From Nitrosopumilus sp. K4 (GTDB lineage: Archaea; Thermoproteota; Nitrososphaeria; Nitrososphaerales; Nitrosopumilaceae): a stretch of 64,000 bases of DNA. The translations under genes were made by a program, and so were the position numbers. The DNA is taken from the NCBI RefSeq assembly GCF_018128925.1, contig NZ_CP067007.1, forward strand, positions 534,164 to 598,163, read 5' to 3'. A model generated the notes under the pieces. The model did not search any database, was not told the DNA's origin, and saw only the letters and a list, made by a program, of their open reading frames with translations. The stretch's first letter is position 1. Every line of letters begins with the position of its first letter. Positions 49,594 through 58,091 of this stretch are shown in pieces.

Positions 49594-50664
49594 ATGTCTT
49601 TAATTAAATTTCAAAAAAAACTTGGTTTTTCAACCCTGTTTTTTATTGGCAGTGCTCTAGTGAGCTTTGGAATTTTGCTAGTTACAGTTGGTGGAAGTTG
49701 GGATATAACAAATCATTTACTCAACAAACCTGAGACCTTCTTTTCTCCTCCTCATGCCTTGATGTATAGTGGCGTGGCCATTGCATTGATTGGGGTTGTT
49801 GTATCTTTTGTTTCTTGGAAAAATTTGAAAACCTCCGAGAATATTTACTCTGTTCCACTAAAGATTCAATTTATTGGAATTGGACTGCTTTCGGGTGCTG
49901 GGCCTTTTGATTTTGTTTGGCATTCTAACTTCGGATTAGATGGCTTATTGAGCCCTCCTCACCTTACGTTGATTTTTGGAATGCTTTTGTGCAGTATTGG
50001 TGGCATGGTTGGAATTACGCGTTATCTAAAATCTAATAATTTTTTGACTTTTCCTCGAAATTATTTTTTGATATTGGCGATTCTTCCAATTTGGTTGGCC
50101 GGTTCTGGAGTGATTTCTTCCCTTTCACTTCCTTTTTCTAATACTGATTATTTTCAATTTAACCCTGATCCTTTTTTTGCATTTATTGTAGCCACTATTG
50201 CATATCCTTTCCTAATTTCATTTTCTATGTTTATGTCATCAAAATTATCTGGCTACCGCTTTGGATGTGTTTCTATTCTAGGTGGGATGTTTCTTTTAGT
50301 TTATAGCTCTACTGCAATTGTTCCAAATTTTGCATTATTGGATTCAATAGTGTTTTATTCATTCAACCTTATCCCTTTTGTAGCCTCTGACATTTTATTT
50401 TCCTTAAAAAGACCAAAGTTGTTTATCCTTGCAAGCGGGTTGCTGGGTTCTGTTTTTTACATGGCTTATTATCCATATGTTATGTATACGTTCAATGAAG
50501 TATTGCTTGGAAAACTTGTTTCTCCTAGCATGATTTATTTTGTATATTTTGAAATTATTGAGACCGTTTTTTACATAACTTTGATACCTTCAATATTTTC
50601 AGGAATATTTGGATTTTTTATTGCCAAAAAATTTTCAAAGAAAGTTTTATCCATGTCTGCTTAA
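49594..50664 (+). CDS. Polytopic membrane protein with duplicated SPPH motif
   Basis: A 356-residue protein with about nine hydrophobic helices. Two copies of a motif are seen: W36-D-x2-N-H41 ... FFSPPHALMYSG (SPPH 51-54) and W109-H110 ... GLDGLLSPPHLTLIFG (SPPH 120-123). The repeated His, Trp and Pro in membrane-edge positions could bind a metal or cofactor. The second half is hydrophobic without such motifs. No known family comes to mind. Coupled to a secreted beta-sandwich gene upstream. A membrane enzyme or metal transporter is conjecture. Confidence 0.72.
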   Translation: MSLIKFQKKLGFSTLFFIGSALVSFGILLVTVGGSWDITNHLLNKPETFFSPPHALMYSGVAIALIGVVVSFVSWKNLKTSENIYSVPLKIQFIGIGLLSGAGPFDFVWHSNFGLDGLLSPPHLTLIFGMLLCSIGGMVGITRYLKSNNFLTFPRNYFLILAILPIWLAGSGVISSLSLPFSNTDYFQFNPDPFFAFIVATIAYPFLISFSMFMSSKLSGYRFGCVSILGGMFLLVYSSTAIVPNFALLDSIVFYSFNLIPFVASDILFSLKRPKLFILASGLLGSVFYMAYYPYVMYTFNEVLLGKLVSPSMIYFVYFEIIETVFYITLIPSIFSGIFGFFIAKKFSKKVLSMSA

Positions 50665-51095
50665 CTGGAAATAACTAAAAACTTGATTGGCTCAGATAAT
50701 GCTTCATAGTTGTGTTTTTTCTGATCAAGGCCATCCCAAACATAAATCTCTACAGAAAATGTTCCTTGACTAGTTGGAATCCATGAAAATGCTGGAGTAA
50801 AGTTTTGATATTTTGTAAGGCTGCCTGTAATCCAACCTATTTTTATTACTGCACCACTTTCATCTTTTATTTGTACTATGAAAATAAAATCCTGGTTGAT
50901 TTCCTGTGCATTTGTGATTTTTGACGAAACTAATACTTGTTGATTCACATTGACATTGGTTCCTATTGGTGTGCCGCTTCTGTTTACAAGCCCTGGTTCT
51001 GTAACGATTACTTTTTCCAATGGCGCTAAACCGAAAGCAGGGCTAAAAACACCAAATATCATTATGGCAATCAATGACACTGCAAAATATCGCAT
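50661..51095 (-). CDS. Small secreted protein
   Basis: A 144-residue protein from ATG 51095, which places a clean signal peptide at the start (MRYFAVSLIAIMIFGVFSPAFG, cleaved near AFG-LAP). The rest is one beta-sandwich (QQVLVSSKITNAQEINQDFIFIVQIKDESG, FTPAFSWIPTSQGTFSVEIYVWDG), as in many thaumarchaeal secreted proteins. Its stop overlaps the stop of the converging membrane gene by four bases. A longer start at 51161 would put a basic stretch before the signal and is less likely. Confidence 0.75.
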   Translation of the reverse strand: MRYFAVSLIAIMIFGVFSPAFGLAPLEKVIVTEPGLVNRSGTPIGTNVNVNQQVLVSSKITNAQEINQDFIFIVQIKDESGAVIKIGWITGSLTKYQNFTPAFSWIPTSQGTFSVEIYVWDGLDQKKHNYEALSEPIKFLVISS

Positions 51096-51157
51096 TCTGT
51101 GTTCTTGGATTTTTTTCTTAATAAAGCGTTTCTGCGTTATTTTGATACCATTTTTTG

Positions 51158-52621
51158 TCAATTCTTTTCAAAAACTTCTAAATTTTTTAAAATCAATCTT
51201 TTTCTGGTAATGATTTTTTCTGGATTCAATATTCCTTTTGGATCAAAGAATTTTTTCAATTGTCTAAAAACGGCATAGTTTTTTACTCCGTATTGTTTTT
51301 TCACATATTCTGACCTTGCAAGCCCATCTCCATGTTCTCCTGTGATTGTTCCCTCCATTGAAATAACTCTGTTAAAATAAAAATCGGCAATTCTCTTAAT
51401 TTTTTTAATTTTTTTCCTATCTGCAATTAATCTGACGTGTATGTTTGCATTTCCTGCATGTCCGTACATAATAACTTTGGTTGAAAATTTACGGTTTATC
51501 TCTACTACTGTTTCAAATAACTCTCCTAGTTTTTCAATTGGGACTGTTGCATCTTCTATTACATGTGGTAATCTTTTTTCTTTTTTGATTGTTCTAAGGC
51601 TAAAATATAATGCAGAATCTCTGTACTTCCACCATTTTTGAATTTTTGATTCTCTTGATAATTGATAAGTGATGTTTCCTGACTTTATTGTTTCTAGTTC
51701 TTTTATTTTGTTGTTAATGTTTGAATCATACTCTACAAAAAGAATACATTTTGTTTTTTTGTTGAATCTTTGCGGAATTTGTCTCAGTGTAGGTAAATCT
51801 ACAAATTCTATTGCAGACGGTGATGTATTTAGAATCGTTTTACAGTTTTTTGCAGACTCTGTCAATGATGTGTATTCAATTATTGACAGAACTCGTTTTT
51901 TTGGAATTTCTTGAATTTTTAATTTTGCTGAAAGGATTATCCCTAATGTTCCCTCTGATCCAAGAATGGCTTTGTGAGAATTGGCAATTGATACTGCTGC
52001 ATCTAGTCTATATCCTGATGAATTTTTTGTAGTGTTTGGAATCTTTTTTTTATCCATCATTTTTGAAAATGATGTGATTTTTTTTCCAATCTTGGTGTTT
52101 TTTGGTAATGTGATTTTTTCGCCATTGCCATTAACAAAAGTAATTTCTTTTACGTTATCTATGATGCTGCCATATTTCAAACTCCTACTACCGCTGGAAT
52201 TGTTTCCAAGCATTCCTCCAATTGAACAAAATGATCCGATTGATGGATTTGGAGGAAAAAACTTGTTTTTGCTTCTCAATTTCTTATCTAGTGCTCCTTT
52301 GAGCACCCCTGAACCCACATTTGCGATATGTTTTCCAATTTTTATTGAATCAAAATTTTTCATATCTGCTATTATTCCGTTATTTAACGCACTTCCGACA
52401 AGTCCTGTTCCTGCACCTCTCACTGTAATCGACATTTTTTCTTTTTTGGCAAATTTTACAAGCGAAATCACATCTGATTCATTTTTTGGAATGACAACAA
52501 TTTTTGGCAAGATTTGGTATGAGCTTGCATCCACTGAATAATAATTCAAAATATCTTTTTCCCAAATAACCTCGCCTTTGATTATTTTCTTTAAACCATT
52601 TCTAATTTTTGAGATTTTCAT
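51158..52621 (-). CDS. FAD-linked oxidase (GlcD/D-lactate dehydrogenase type)
   Basis: A 487-residue flavoprotein. The FAD-binding PP-loop region reads ITVRGAGTGLVGSALNNG with GGMLGNNSSGSRSLKYG later; the C-terminal domain carries YGHAGNANIHVRLIAD and GEHGDGLARSEYV, the hallmark of GlcD/DLD. It would oxidise a 2-hydroxy acid such as glycolate or D-lactate. The iron-sulphur partner GlcF is not fused and not next to it. The start is seven bases after the stop of the HD/GNAT-like fusion gene, so the two are probably in one operon. Confidence 0.9.
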   Translation of the reverse strand: MKISKIRNGLKKIIKGEVIWEKDILNYYSVDASSYQILPKIVVIPKNESDVISLVKFAKKEKMSITVRGAGTGLVGSALNNGIIADMKNFDSIKIGKHIANVGSGVLKGALDKKLRSKNKFFPPNPSIGSFCSIGGMLGNNSSGSRSLKYGSIIDNVKEITFVNGNGEKITLPKNTKIGKKITSFSKMMDKKKIPNTTKNSSGYRLDAAVSIANSHKAILGSEGTLGIILSAKLKIQEIPKKRVLSIIEYTSLTESAKNCKTILNTSPSAIEFVDLPTLRQIPQRFNKKTKCILFVEYDSNINNKIKELETIKSGNITYQLSRESKIQKWWKYRDSALYFSLRTIKKEKRLPHVIEDATVPIEKLGELFETVVEINRKFSTKVIMYGHAGNANIHVRLIADRKKIKKIKRIADFYFNRVISMEGTITGEHGDGLARSEYVKKQYGVKNYAVFRQLKKFFDPKGILNPEKIITRKRLILKNLEVFEKN

Positions 52622-52627
52622 TTATGA

Positions 52628-53953
52628 TTAAATTTTGATTCTATAATAGTCCCAACGTTCTGGATCAAAAAGTGTTACAAACTCTGCATCTTCTTTGTCT
52701 ATCCTTGCCCTAATTACATCTCTTAGGGCAAAACTGGTTAGGTGTTGATATTTCTTTGAATGTGCTTGCATGATGAACAGATGTCTCATTTCGCTACCTC
52801 CTTTTAATCCCCAATAACCCATTTTCAGAGCTAGTGGTTCTAGAAACACCGTATTGTTCAGACCGTAATTTTCATCTCTGATCTCAGGTCTTAACTGATA
52901 GCTTTCTAGCGGTCCTCCTTTTGCAAATCCTACGATTTCTCCATTTTTGTCATTAACTCTTAATGTGTTCAAAATCACGTTTGGGTTTTTAACTGATTCT
53001 TCAAATTTGTCTTTGTTGAATTGTAATGGCTTGGGCAATTCCAAAAATATTGAATATACTGATTTGATAAAATCTGGGTCCTCTCTTGTCGTCATTTTTT
53101 CTATCGTAGGTACTAGTTTTAGATTTTCATATGCATAATTTGCTTGAATTGATATCTCTTGTTGTCTAATATGCATAAAAGACAAAACTGTGTCAAAGAA
53201 GTTTTTTCTCATTTGTTTTGGAAGTGATTTTAAAATTGTTTTACACATTTCAGTTTCTTTATTTAGCAATTCTTCAAAATATGCAACAGAACTACGTACG
53301 ATTAATGATGGTCTCCATGCTAATGCATGAGCATTCATCTTTGCCATCTCCATCGCTTTTGAAAAGTCCCCTAGTGCATATCCGCTAATTCTATCTACTA
53401 CTGAAAGATACCATCCAAGTTTCATGATATGTTCTTGAAGCTCTTCGTCATTTCTTGTAAGTTCTGAATTCCTAAAACATTCTTTTATCTGGCTTTCAGC
53501 ATTTGCTTTTAATTTGCCACTCCATGGATACGTTGTTCTTAAAATCAGAACTTTAATTATTTCTAAATCTAACTTTGCATCATCTAGCAATTTTCGTAAT
53601 TTTCGATCCATTGAGAGAAATTTCAAAACACTTTCTTCGTGTGGTTTATCCACACTTTTTTGAGGATCAAAATCATGAAACAATGCTGCTGCATACAGGT
53701 ACTTTAGATCTTCTTTTGAGAATTTGTTTAAACCATCATTGTTGAGATTAGCAGAAAGTAATGCAATGTATGTTACTTCTAACTCATGATTGATGTTGTG
53801 ATATCCGTAGTAGTCTGTCCCCAATCCTTGAGTCTCAAATAATTCTATAGTGTAATCTAGCATTTCAGTAAAACAATCGCCTTCTAATCCACTTTCTACA
53901 ATGAGGCTCAAAATTTCATTTCTCATTGATAGTGGAGTAGCAAATTCCTGCAA
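52628..53953 (-). CDS. HD-domain phosphohydrolase-like protein fused to a GNAT-like domain
   Basis: A 441-residue protein. The N-terminal half has HD-type metal residues: YHNINHELEV (His52, His56) and AALFHDFDP (His93-Asp94), with a later VVDRISGYALGD Asp. The C-terminal part (about 310-440) has NDKNGEIVGFAKGG, TVFLEPLALKMGYWGLKGGSEM, LFIMQAHSKKYQHLTSFALRDV, which reads like a GNAT-type acetyltransferase, though the pyrophosphate loop is not classic. HD enzymes act on nucleotides or second messengers. Upstream of the FAD oxidase in an operon. Substrate and partner unknown. Confidence 0.75.
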   Translation of the reverse strand: MQEFATPLSMRNEILSLIVESGLEGDCFTEMLDYTIELFETQGLGTDYYGYHNINHELEVTYIALLSANLNNDGLNKFSKEDLKYLYAAALFHDFDPQKSVDKPHEESVLKFLSMDRKLRKLLDDAKLDLEIIKVLILRTTYPWSGKLKANAESQIKECFRNSELTRNDEELQEHIMKLGWYLSVVDRISGYALGDFSKAMEMAKMNAHALAWRPSLIVRSSVAYFEELLNKETEMCKTILKSLPKQMRKNFFDTVLSFMHIRQQEISIQANYAYENLKLVPTIEKMTTREDPDFIKSVYSIFLELPKPLQFNKDKFEESVKNPNVILNTLRVNDKNGEIVGFAKGGPLESYQLRPEIRDENYGLNNTVFLEPLALKMGYWGLKGGSEMRHLFIMQAHSKKYQHLTSFALRDVIRARIDKEDAEFVTLFDPERWDYYRIKI

Positions 53954-54043
53954 TATTTCAAAAACACTTTCCCTATTTTTAAAGATGTATGTGGTATTTC
54001 TGAAAATTTATCTAAAGAATTATTCCATTTTTAGCACTTTTTT

Positions 54044-54496
54044 TTGCAAAATTTAGAAAGATTCAATAGAATTGTACTTTTGCCTTTTTTGATGTCTGTG
54101 GACTCTGATCTGCTCAAAACTTTGATGAATATCAATGGAAATTCATCACTCAAATACACTTTGTATCTAAATGATCAGTCGTATTCGCTTGATGATGTGG
54201 TTATAGAAAACTCTCCTACTCCTGTTAATGCCCCAACTACCCGTGGTGGTGTGTATTTTTCAGATACCTTTGCATACAAAGTTAAAGGCATTGTTCATGA
54301 CCTTTCCGTTATTCCACTTTTGTCTAAAACAATGCTGGGACCAAACACTGATTTTGGAGAAATTAAAATTAAAACAGATGTTGATTTGAACGGACAAAAG
54401 AAAAACTTGACACTTTATACCAATCTTACTAATAGCATACAACACCCAGACCAAATCGAATTAAACATGATTCTAATAAAACTAGAATCTGACTAA
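54044..54496 (+). CDS. Unknown small protein
   Basis: A 150-residue protein from TTG 54044 (ATG 54092 alternative). The main part is beta-rich (SLKYTLYLNDQSYSLDDVVIEN, GVYFSDTFAYKVKGIVHDLSVIPLL, FGEIKIKTDVDLNGQKKNLTLYTNLTN). No motif recognised, no signal. The end overlaps the converging J-protein gene by four bases. Confidence 0.62.
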   Translation: MQNLERFNRIVLLPFLMSVDSDLLKTLMNINGNSSLKYTLYLNDQSYSLDDVVIENSPTPVNAPTTRGGVYFSDTFAYKVKGIVHDLSVIPLLSKTMLGPNTDFGEIKIKTDVDLNGQKKNLTLYTNLTNSIQHPDQIELNMILIKLESD

Positions 54497-55059
54497 CGTG
54501 ATTTAAAATATTTGTCGTACTTTTCTCTTAACTCTTGGTTTGAAAGAACTTCGTATGCCTCATTGATTTTTATCATGATTTCTTCAGTTTGTTTTTCTTT
54601 TGTTTTGTCTGGATGTAGTTTTTTGGCTAATGCTCTATATTGTTTTTTTATTTCTTCCTGTGTTGCATCTTGCGATATCTCTAAAACCTCGTAGTAGTCT
54701 GGAAGCTCTGAATTTTCCAAGGCTTCTCTGAATTCCTTGTCTTCTTTGGTGTTTTTCCTTTTTCCAAGATCTTCATAGTCATCAGACCAATCTGAATGGT
54801 ATTTTTCATATGTTTTGTCTTTTTTTGATTCCATATCTTCAGAATCATAAGATGTTTTTCTTCTCAAAATAATGTCTCTTGCAAGATATAGGAATAATGC
54901 AATTACTGCAATTGTAAATCCTATAAATAAAATAATTTTTTCTTCATCTGATACAATTAATTCCATCTGCAATTCTTTTGATTCGTTATTCTGGGCAAAA
55001 ACAATACTGGTTGAACTTACTAGTAAAACAACTATTATTGCACTACTTATCTTCTTCAT
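54493..55059 (-). CDS. Membrane-anchored J-domain (DnaJ-type) protein
   Basis: A 188-residue protein. A signal peptide (1-22) is followed by an outside stretch and one membrane helix (residues 41-60). The J domain is at the cytosolic C-terminus, residues 120-185, with the HPD motif at 149-151 (KKLHPDKTKEK). The HPD tripeptide stimulates a Hsp70 ATPase. The linker (70-118) is highly charged. A membrane-tethered J-protein could recruit DnaK to newly inserted proteins. It starts three bases after the Lrp gene, so it is under the same control. Confidence 0.87.
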   Translation of the reverse strand: MKKISSAIIVVLLVSSTSIVFAQNNESKELQMELIVSDEEKIILFIGFTIAVIALFLYLARDIILRRKTSYDSEDMESKKDKTYEKYHSDWSDDYEDLGKRKNTKEDKEFREALENSELPDYYEVLEISQDATQEEIKKQYRALAKKLHPDKTKEKQTEEIMIKINEAYEVLSNQELREKYDKYFKSR

Positions 55060-55062
55060 TTC

Positions 55063-55506
55063 TTATGATAATCTAAAATCTTCTTTTGCTGTATTTAGAA
55101 CAAGATGTGTTATTGTGTTTTCAACATTTGGAATTGATGATAGTTTCTTTACAAATTCACTTAATTCATCCCTTGCTTTGAATTTTGCAATAATCAATGT
55201 ATCTGCAGTACCTGTAATGTCGTACACTCCGCACACGTTTTCAAAACTGGCTAATTTTTCTTCGATGTCTACTAATTTGTCTTTTTTTGCAATTATTTCT
55301 ATAATTGCAGTAAGGATATACCCTAACTTCTCATGATCAATTGTGGCTGTATATCCTTTGATTATTTTCTCTTTTTCTAACTTCTTTATTCGTGATAAAA
55401 CTGTCACAGTTGACATCCCAAGTTTTAATGCTAGTTGTCTTGCTGAGAGTCTTGCATCTACCATCAAATTTTTAAGAATTTTTTCATCTGTTTCATCCAA
55501 TTTCAT
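55063..55506 (-). CDS. Lrp/AsnC-family transcription regulator
   Basis: A 147-residue protein from ATG 55506 (TTG 55509 one codon earlier). The DNA-binding part reads LDETDEKILKNLMVDARLSARQLALKLGMSTVTVLSRIKKLEKE with a clear helix-turn-helix. The effector (RAM) domain follows (YILTAIIEIIAKKD, VCGVYDITGTADTLIIAKFKARDEL). Such proteins form octamers and respond to amino acids. First gene before the J-protein gene; whether it regulates that gene is unknown. Confidence 0.92.
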   Translation of the reverse strand: MKLDETDEKILKNLMVDARLSARQLALKLGMSTVTVLSRIKKLEKEKIIKGYTATIDHEKLGYILTAIIEIIAKKDKLVDIEEKLASFENVCGVYDITGTADTLIIAKFKARDELSEFVKKLSSIPNVENTITHLVLNTAKEDFRLS

Positions 55507-55629
55507 CAATCATGATAAAATCAAAAATGCATTTAAATTTTCAGTAATTTAATGAAAATCTGTTTAATTCTGAATTTGTGCCAAAATTCATCTTTTCAAA
55601 TTTAATACAAATGAGAAACTCTGATTATT

Positions 55630-55857
55630 GTGGATGAAATTACTGCATTAATTTCAAAAGGTAAATCTCTTTTAGAAGAAGGGAATTTTGAGGATGCTTT
55701 GGGCTATTTTGACCAGGCATTATTGTTGAATCAGAATGATCCTGAATTGTGGAATCTTAAAGGCGTCACGCTTAGGAGCATTGGCCGTTACGAAGAGGCA
55801 CTAGAGTGCTTTAACAAATCTCTGGAAATTGATCCTAGAGACAAATTTGCATCTTGA
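55630..55857 (+). CDS. Short TPR protein
   Basis: A 75-residue protein from GTG 55630. Two tetratricopeptide repeats: ALISKGKSLLEEGNFEDALGYFDQALLLNQNDP and ELWNLKGVTLRSIGRYEEALECFNKSLEIDPRD. A two-repeat protein is short for the family; it may need a partner. It is 51 bases before another TPR gene of similar sequence, so a duplication is likely. Confidence 0.8.
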   Translation: MDEITALISKGKSLLEEGNFEDALGYFDQALLLNQNDPELWNLKGVTLRSIGRYEEALECFNKSLEIDPRDKFAS

Positions 55858-55908
55858 CTGCCTCTTGACAAATAGTCAATCTATATTATTGACAAACTGT
55901 TATTCCTT

Positions 55909-56403
55909 GTGGTGTCATCTATAGATGCAATGTTGGCTCAGGCCTTCGAACTATGTGAAGATGGGAATTATCTGGAAGCTTTGGAACTGTATGATTTGGC
56001 GCTCAAACAAGAACCAAAAAACATTCGTGTAATAATTGACAAAGCAGTCACACTTCAAAATATTGGGAGATTAAAACAAGCAGTTAGATTGTATGATAAA
56101 GCATTGAAAATTGATCCTGGGAATCTGGATGCTTTGATTAACAAAGGTTCTTCTTTACACACTCTTGGAAATTTTGAAGATGCAGTCCTTTGTTATGATG
56201 AAGTACTAAAAACTGATAAAAAACATGCTATGGCTTTGGCATACAAAGGATTGTCACTGGGGGAAATGGGCGATCTTTCATCTGCTCTAAAGCACTTCAA
56301 AAAAGCATTGTCTATTGATGCTGATTATGATCTAGCAAAAGTTAGCAAAGAGATGGCTCAGGATTTGTTGAACTCTCTAAAAGAAAAATCTAAAACACAG
56401 TGA
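55909..56403 (+). CDS. TPR protein
   Basis: A 164-residue protein; GTG 55909 and GTG 55912 are both possible starts. Four tetratricopeptide repeats of 34 residues (ALELYDLALKQEPKN, AVRLYDKALKIDPGN, AVLCYDEVLKTDKKH, ALKHFKKALSIDADY) cover nearly the whole protein. It binds other proteins. Similar to the 75-residue TPR gene upstream. The 3' end overlaps by 14 bases a C2H2 zinc-finger gene on the other strand. Confidence 0.85.
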   Translation: MVSSIDAMLAQAFELCEDGNYLEALELYDLALKQEPKNIRVIIDKAVTLQNIGRLKQAVRLYDKALKIDPGNLDALINKGSSLHTLGNFEDAVLCYDEVLKTDKKHAMALAYKGLSLGEMGDLSSALKHFKKALSIDADYDLAKVSKEMAQDLLNSLKEKSKTQ

Positions 56404-56563
56404 CGTCGCCAGGTGCTGGCTCTCTTTTGATGTTTTTGTCCTCTGATTTGATCAATTCTTCATGTTCTGATTTTTGATGCTCTCTTAATTTTTCAATGTT
56501 CTCAAAACCTTCATGGCAATAGTAGCATTTTGGATTGTTCTCATCAACAAGTGGAAGGACCAT
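56390..56563 (-). CDS. Small single C2H2 zinc-finger protein
   Basis: A 57-residue protein from ATG 56563. CYYCHEGFENIEKLREHQKSEH is a textbook C2H2 finger: Cys13, Cys16, Phe20, Leu26, His29, His34 with the usual spacing and hydrophobic core. The end is charged and unstructured. Single C2H2 fingers are known from archaea and from archaeal viruses and plasmids, but nothing else mobile is seen here. The gene is oriented against both neighbours. It may bind DNA or RNA. Confidence 0.8.
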   Translation of the reverse strand: MVLPLVDENNPKCYYCHEGFENIEKLREHQKSEHEELIKSEDKNIKREPAPGDVTVF

Positions 56564-56630
56564 GATTTTTCAATGTTTTCTTCATACTTAATTCTTCAGA
56601 AAAACGGTTAAGGAATATATCCTAATACAA

Positions 56631-57740
56631 ATGACAAAAAGTGTGTTAGAACAATTAGTAGGTGACTCTCAGGCCCTTGATCGTGCCATTGTTGGTGAAG
56701 AATTGTCCTACAAAGACGGTTTGGAACTGATGAATTATGATAATCTTCACATGTTGGGCTCTGTTGCCGATATTGCTAGGAAAAATCTTATTGGTGACAC
56801 TGTAACATTTGCTGCATCCTATTACATGAATTACACAAATGTTTGTGCTGCAAGTTGCCAAATGTGTGCATTTTATAGAAAAGATGGTGCTGATGATGCA
56901 TACACGCTTTCTCCTGAACAAATTGAACAACGTGTATCTATTGCAAAAGATATGGGGGCAACCGAAGTGCACATTGTTGGGGGCTTTCATCCCAAACTTC
57001 CTTTGGAGTATTATGAAGACATGATGAGAGTCATAAAGAAAAATCATCCTGAATTAAAAATAAAAGCATTAACAGCTGCTGAGATCTTTTATCTTTCAAA
57101 ACTAACGAAGAACTCTGTTAAAGAAATTCTATCTCGTCTAAAAACTGCTGGACTTGATACTATGCCTGGCGGAGGGGCCGAACTCTTTCATCCTGACATC
57201 CGTGGAAAAATTGTTAGGGGAAAATGTACTGGCCAACAATGGCTTGATACCATTGAAGAAGCCCATAATCTTGGAATCAAAAGTAATGTGACGATGCTTT
57301 ATGGGCACATTGAAAAACCTGAACATGTAGTTGATCATCTGATCAAAATACGGGAATTACAAAAAAAGACAGGCGGGTTTATCACATTAATTCCTCTAAA
57401 ATTTAGTCTTGATAATACTGAACTAGAGCAAGAACATTTAGTTAATAACGAGTGTTCGTCTGTTTATGATCTGCGAATTATTGCATTGTCTAGATTGATG
57501 CTTGCAAATGTTCTAAATAACATTTCTGTTTATTGGGTTGCATATGGAAAAAAACTTGCACAAGTTGCATTGTCTAATGGAGGTAATGATTTGGTAGGAA
57601 CTGCATTTTCTGAAGAAATATACCGTGCTGCAGGAAAACCAACTGCCTCATCAATTGAAGAGTTAGCTACAATGGTGAAAGAAATTGACAGAAAACCTGC
57701 ACAACGTGATACTTATTTCAACATAATTAGAAACTTCTAA
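56631..57740 (+). CDS. mqnE: Radical SAM enzyme, MqnE-like (aminofutalosine synthase)
   Basis: A 369-residue radical SAM protein. The cluster cysteines are Cys72, Cys76, Cys79 (NVCAASCQMCAF). VHIVGGFHPKLPLEYY, LTAAEIFYLSK, and MPGGGAELFHPDIRGKI are MqnE-like; the last is shared with MqnC and CofH. MqnE adds the adenosyl radical to a chorismate-derived enol to make aminofutalosine, entering the futalosine route to menaquinone. CofH (F420 synthesis) is the main alternative. An MqnD-like gene at 61909 and a MenA-like gene at 4161 support menaquinone. The 3' end overlaps the converging thiamine-binding gene by four bases. Confidence 0.82.
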   Translation: MTKSVLEQLVGDSQALDRAIVGEELSYKDGLELMNYDNLHMLGSVADIARKNLIGDTVTFAASYYMNYTNVCAASCQMCAFYRKDGADDAYTLSPEQIEQRVSIAKDMGATEVHIVGGFHPKLPLEYYEDMMRVIKKNHPELKIKALTAAEIFYLSKLTKNSVKEILSRLKTAGLDTMPGGGAELFHPDIRGKIVRGKCTGQQWLDTIEEAHNLGIKSNVTMLYGHIEKPEHVVDHLIKIRELQKKTGGFITLIPLKFSLDNTELEQEHLVNNECSSVYDLRIIALSRLMLANVLNNISVYWVAYGKKLAQVALSNGGNDLVGTAFSEEIYRAAGKPTASSIEELATMVKEIDRKPAQRDTYFNIIRNF

Positions 57741-58051
57741 TCCTGTAATTTCATCTGTTTTTTAATTGATTCGAGTTTTTCTTCCATTTTTACATGTTTG
57801 TCCTTTCTTGAATCTACTTTCAAAACTACTTCTACTCTATTAACCCCTAAATTGTGAACTACTTCCATCATCTTTTTTGATGCTTCGTAAATTGTGTCAA
57901 TGTTATCTGATTCTAAAACCGTCCCCATTGGATTGATCTCGTATCTTATACCTTCAATATTTTGAATTGATTCAATCGCTTTTGCAATGTAAAAACTTGC
58001 GCTAGTTGAATTGGTTCCTACTGGATAAATGCTGATTTCTGCATTGATCAT
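57737..58051 (-). CDS. MTH1187-type (YkoF-like) thiamine-binding family protein
   Basis: A 104-residue protein. INAEISIYPVGTNSTSASFYIAKAIESIQ, YEINPMGTVLES, and NRVEVVLKVDSRKDK are the conserved parts of the MTH1187/DUF77 family, a ferredoxin-like fold that forms tetramers. Some members bind thiamine or its precursor. No thiamine gene is next to it. Confidence 0.85.
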   Translation of the reverse strand: MINAEISIYPVGTNSTSASFYIAKAIESIQNIEGIRYEINPMGTVLESDNIDTIYEASKKMMEVVHNLGVNRVEVVLKVDSRKDKHVKMEEKLESIKKQMKLQD

Positions 58052-58091
58052 TACTGTTGTTTTGTGATTTTGAGATTAAAGTGTTTGATGT

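Noticed and set aside
55630..56403. Two TPR genes as one gene split by a frameshift
   Set aside because: There are 51 bases between them with an own start codon and spacer, and each frame ends in a complete repeat; duplication is simpler, although a split gene cannot be fully excluded.
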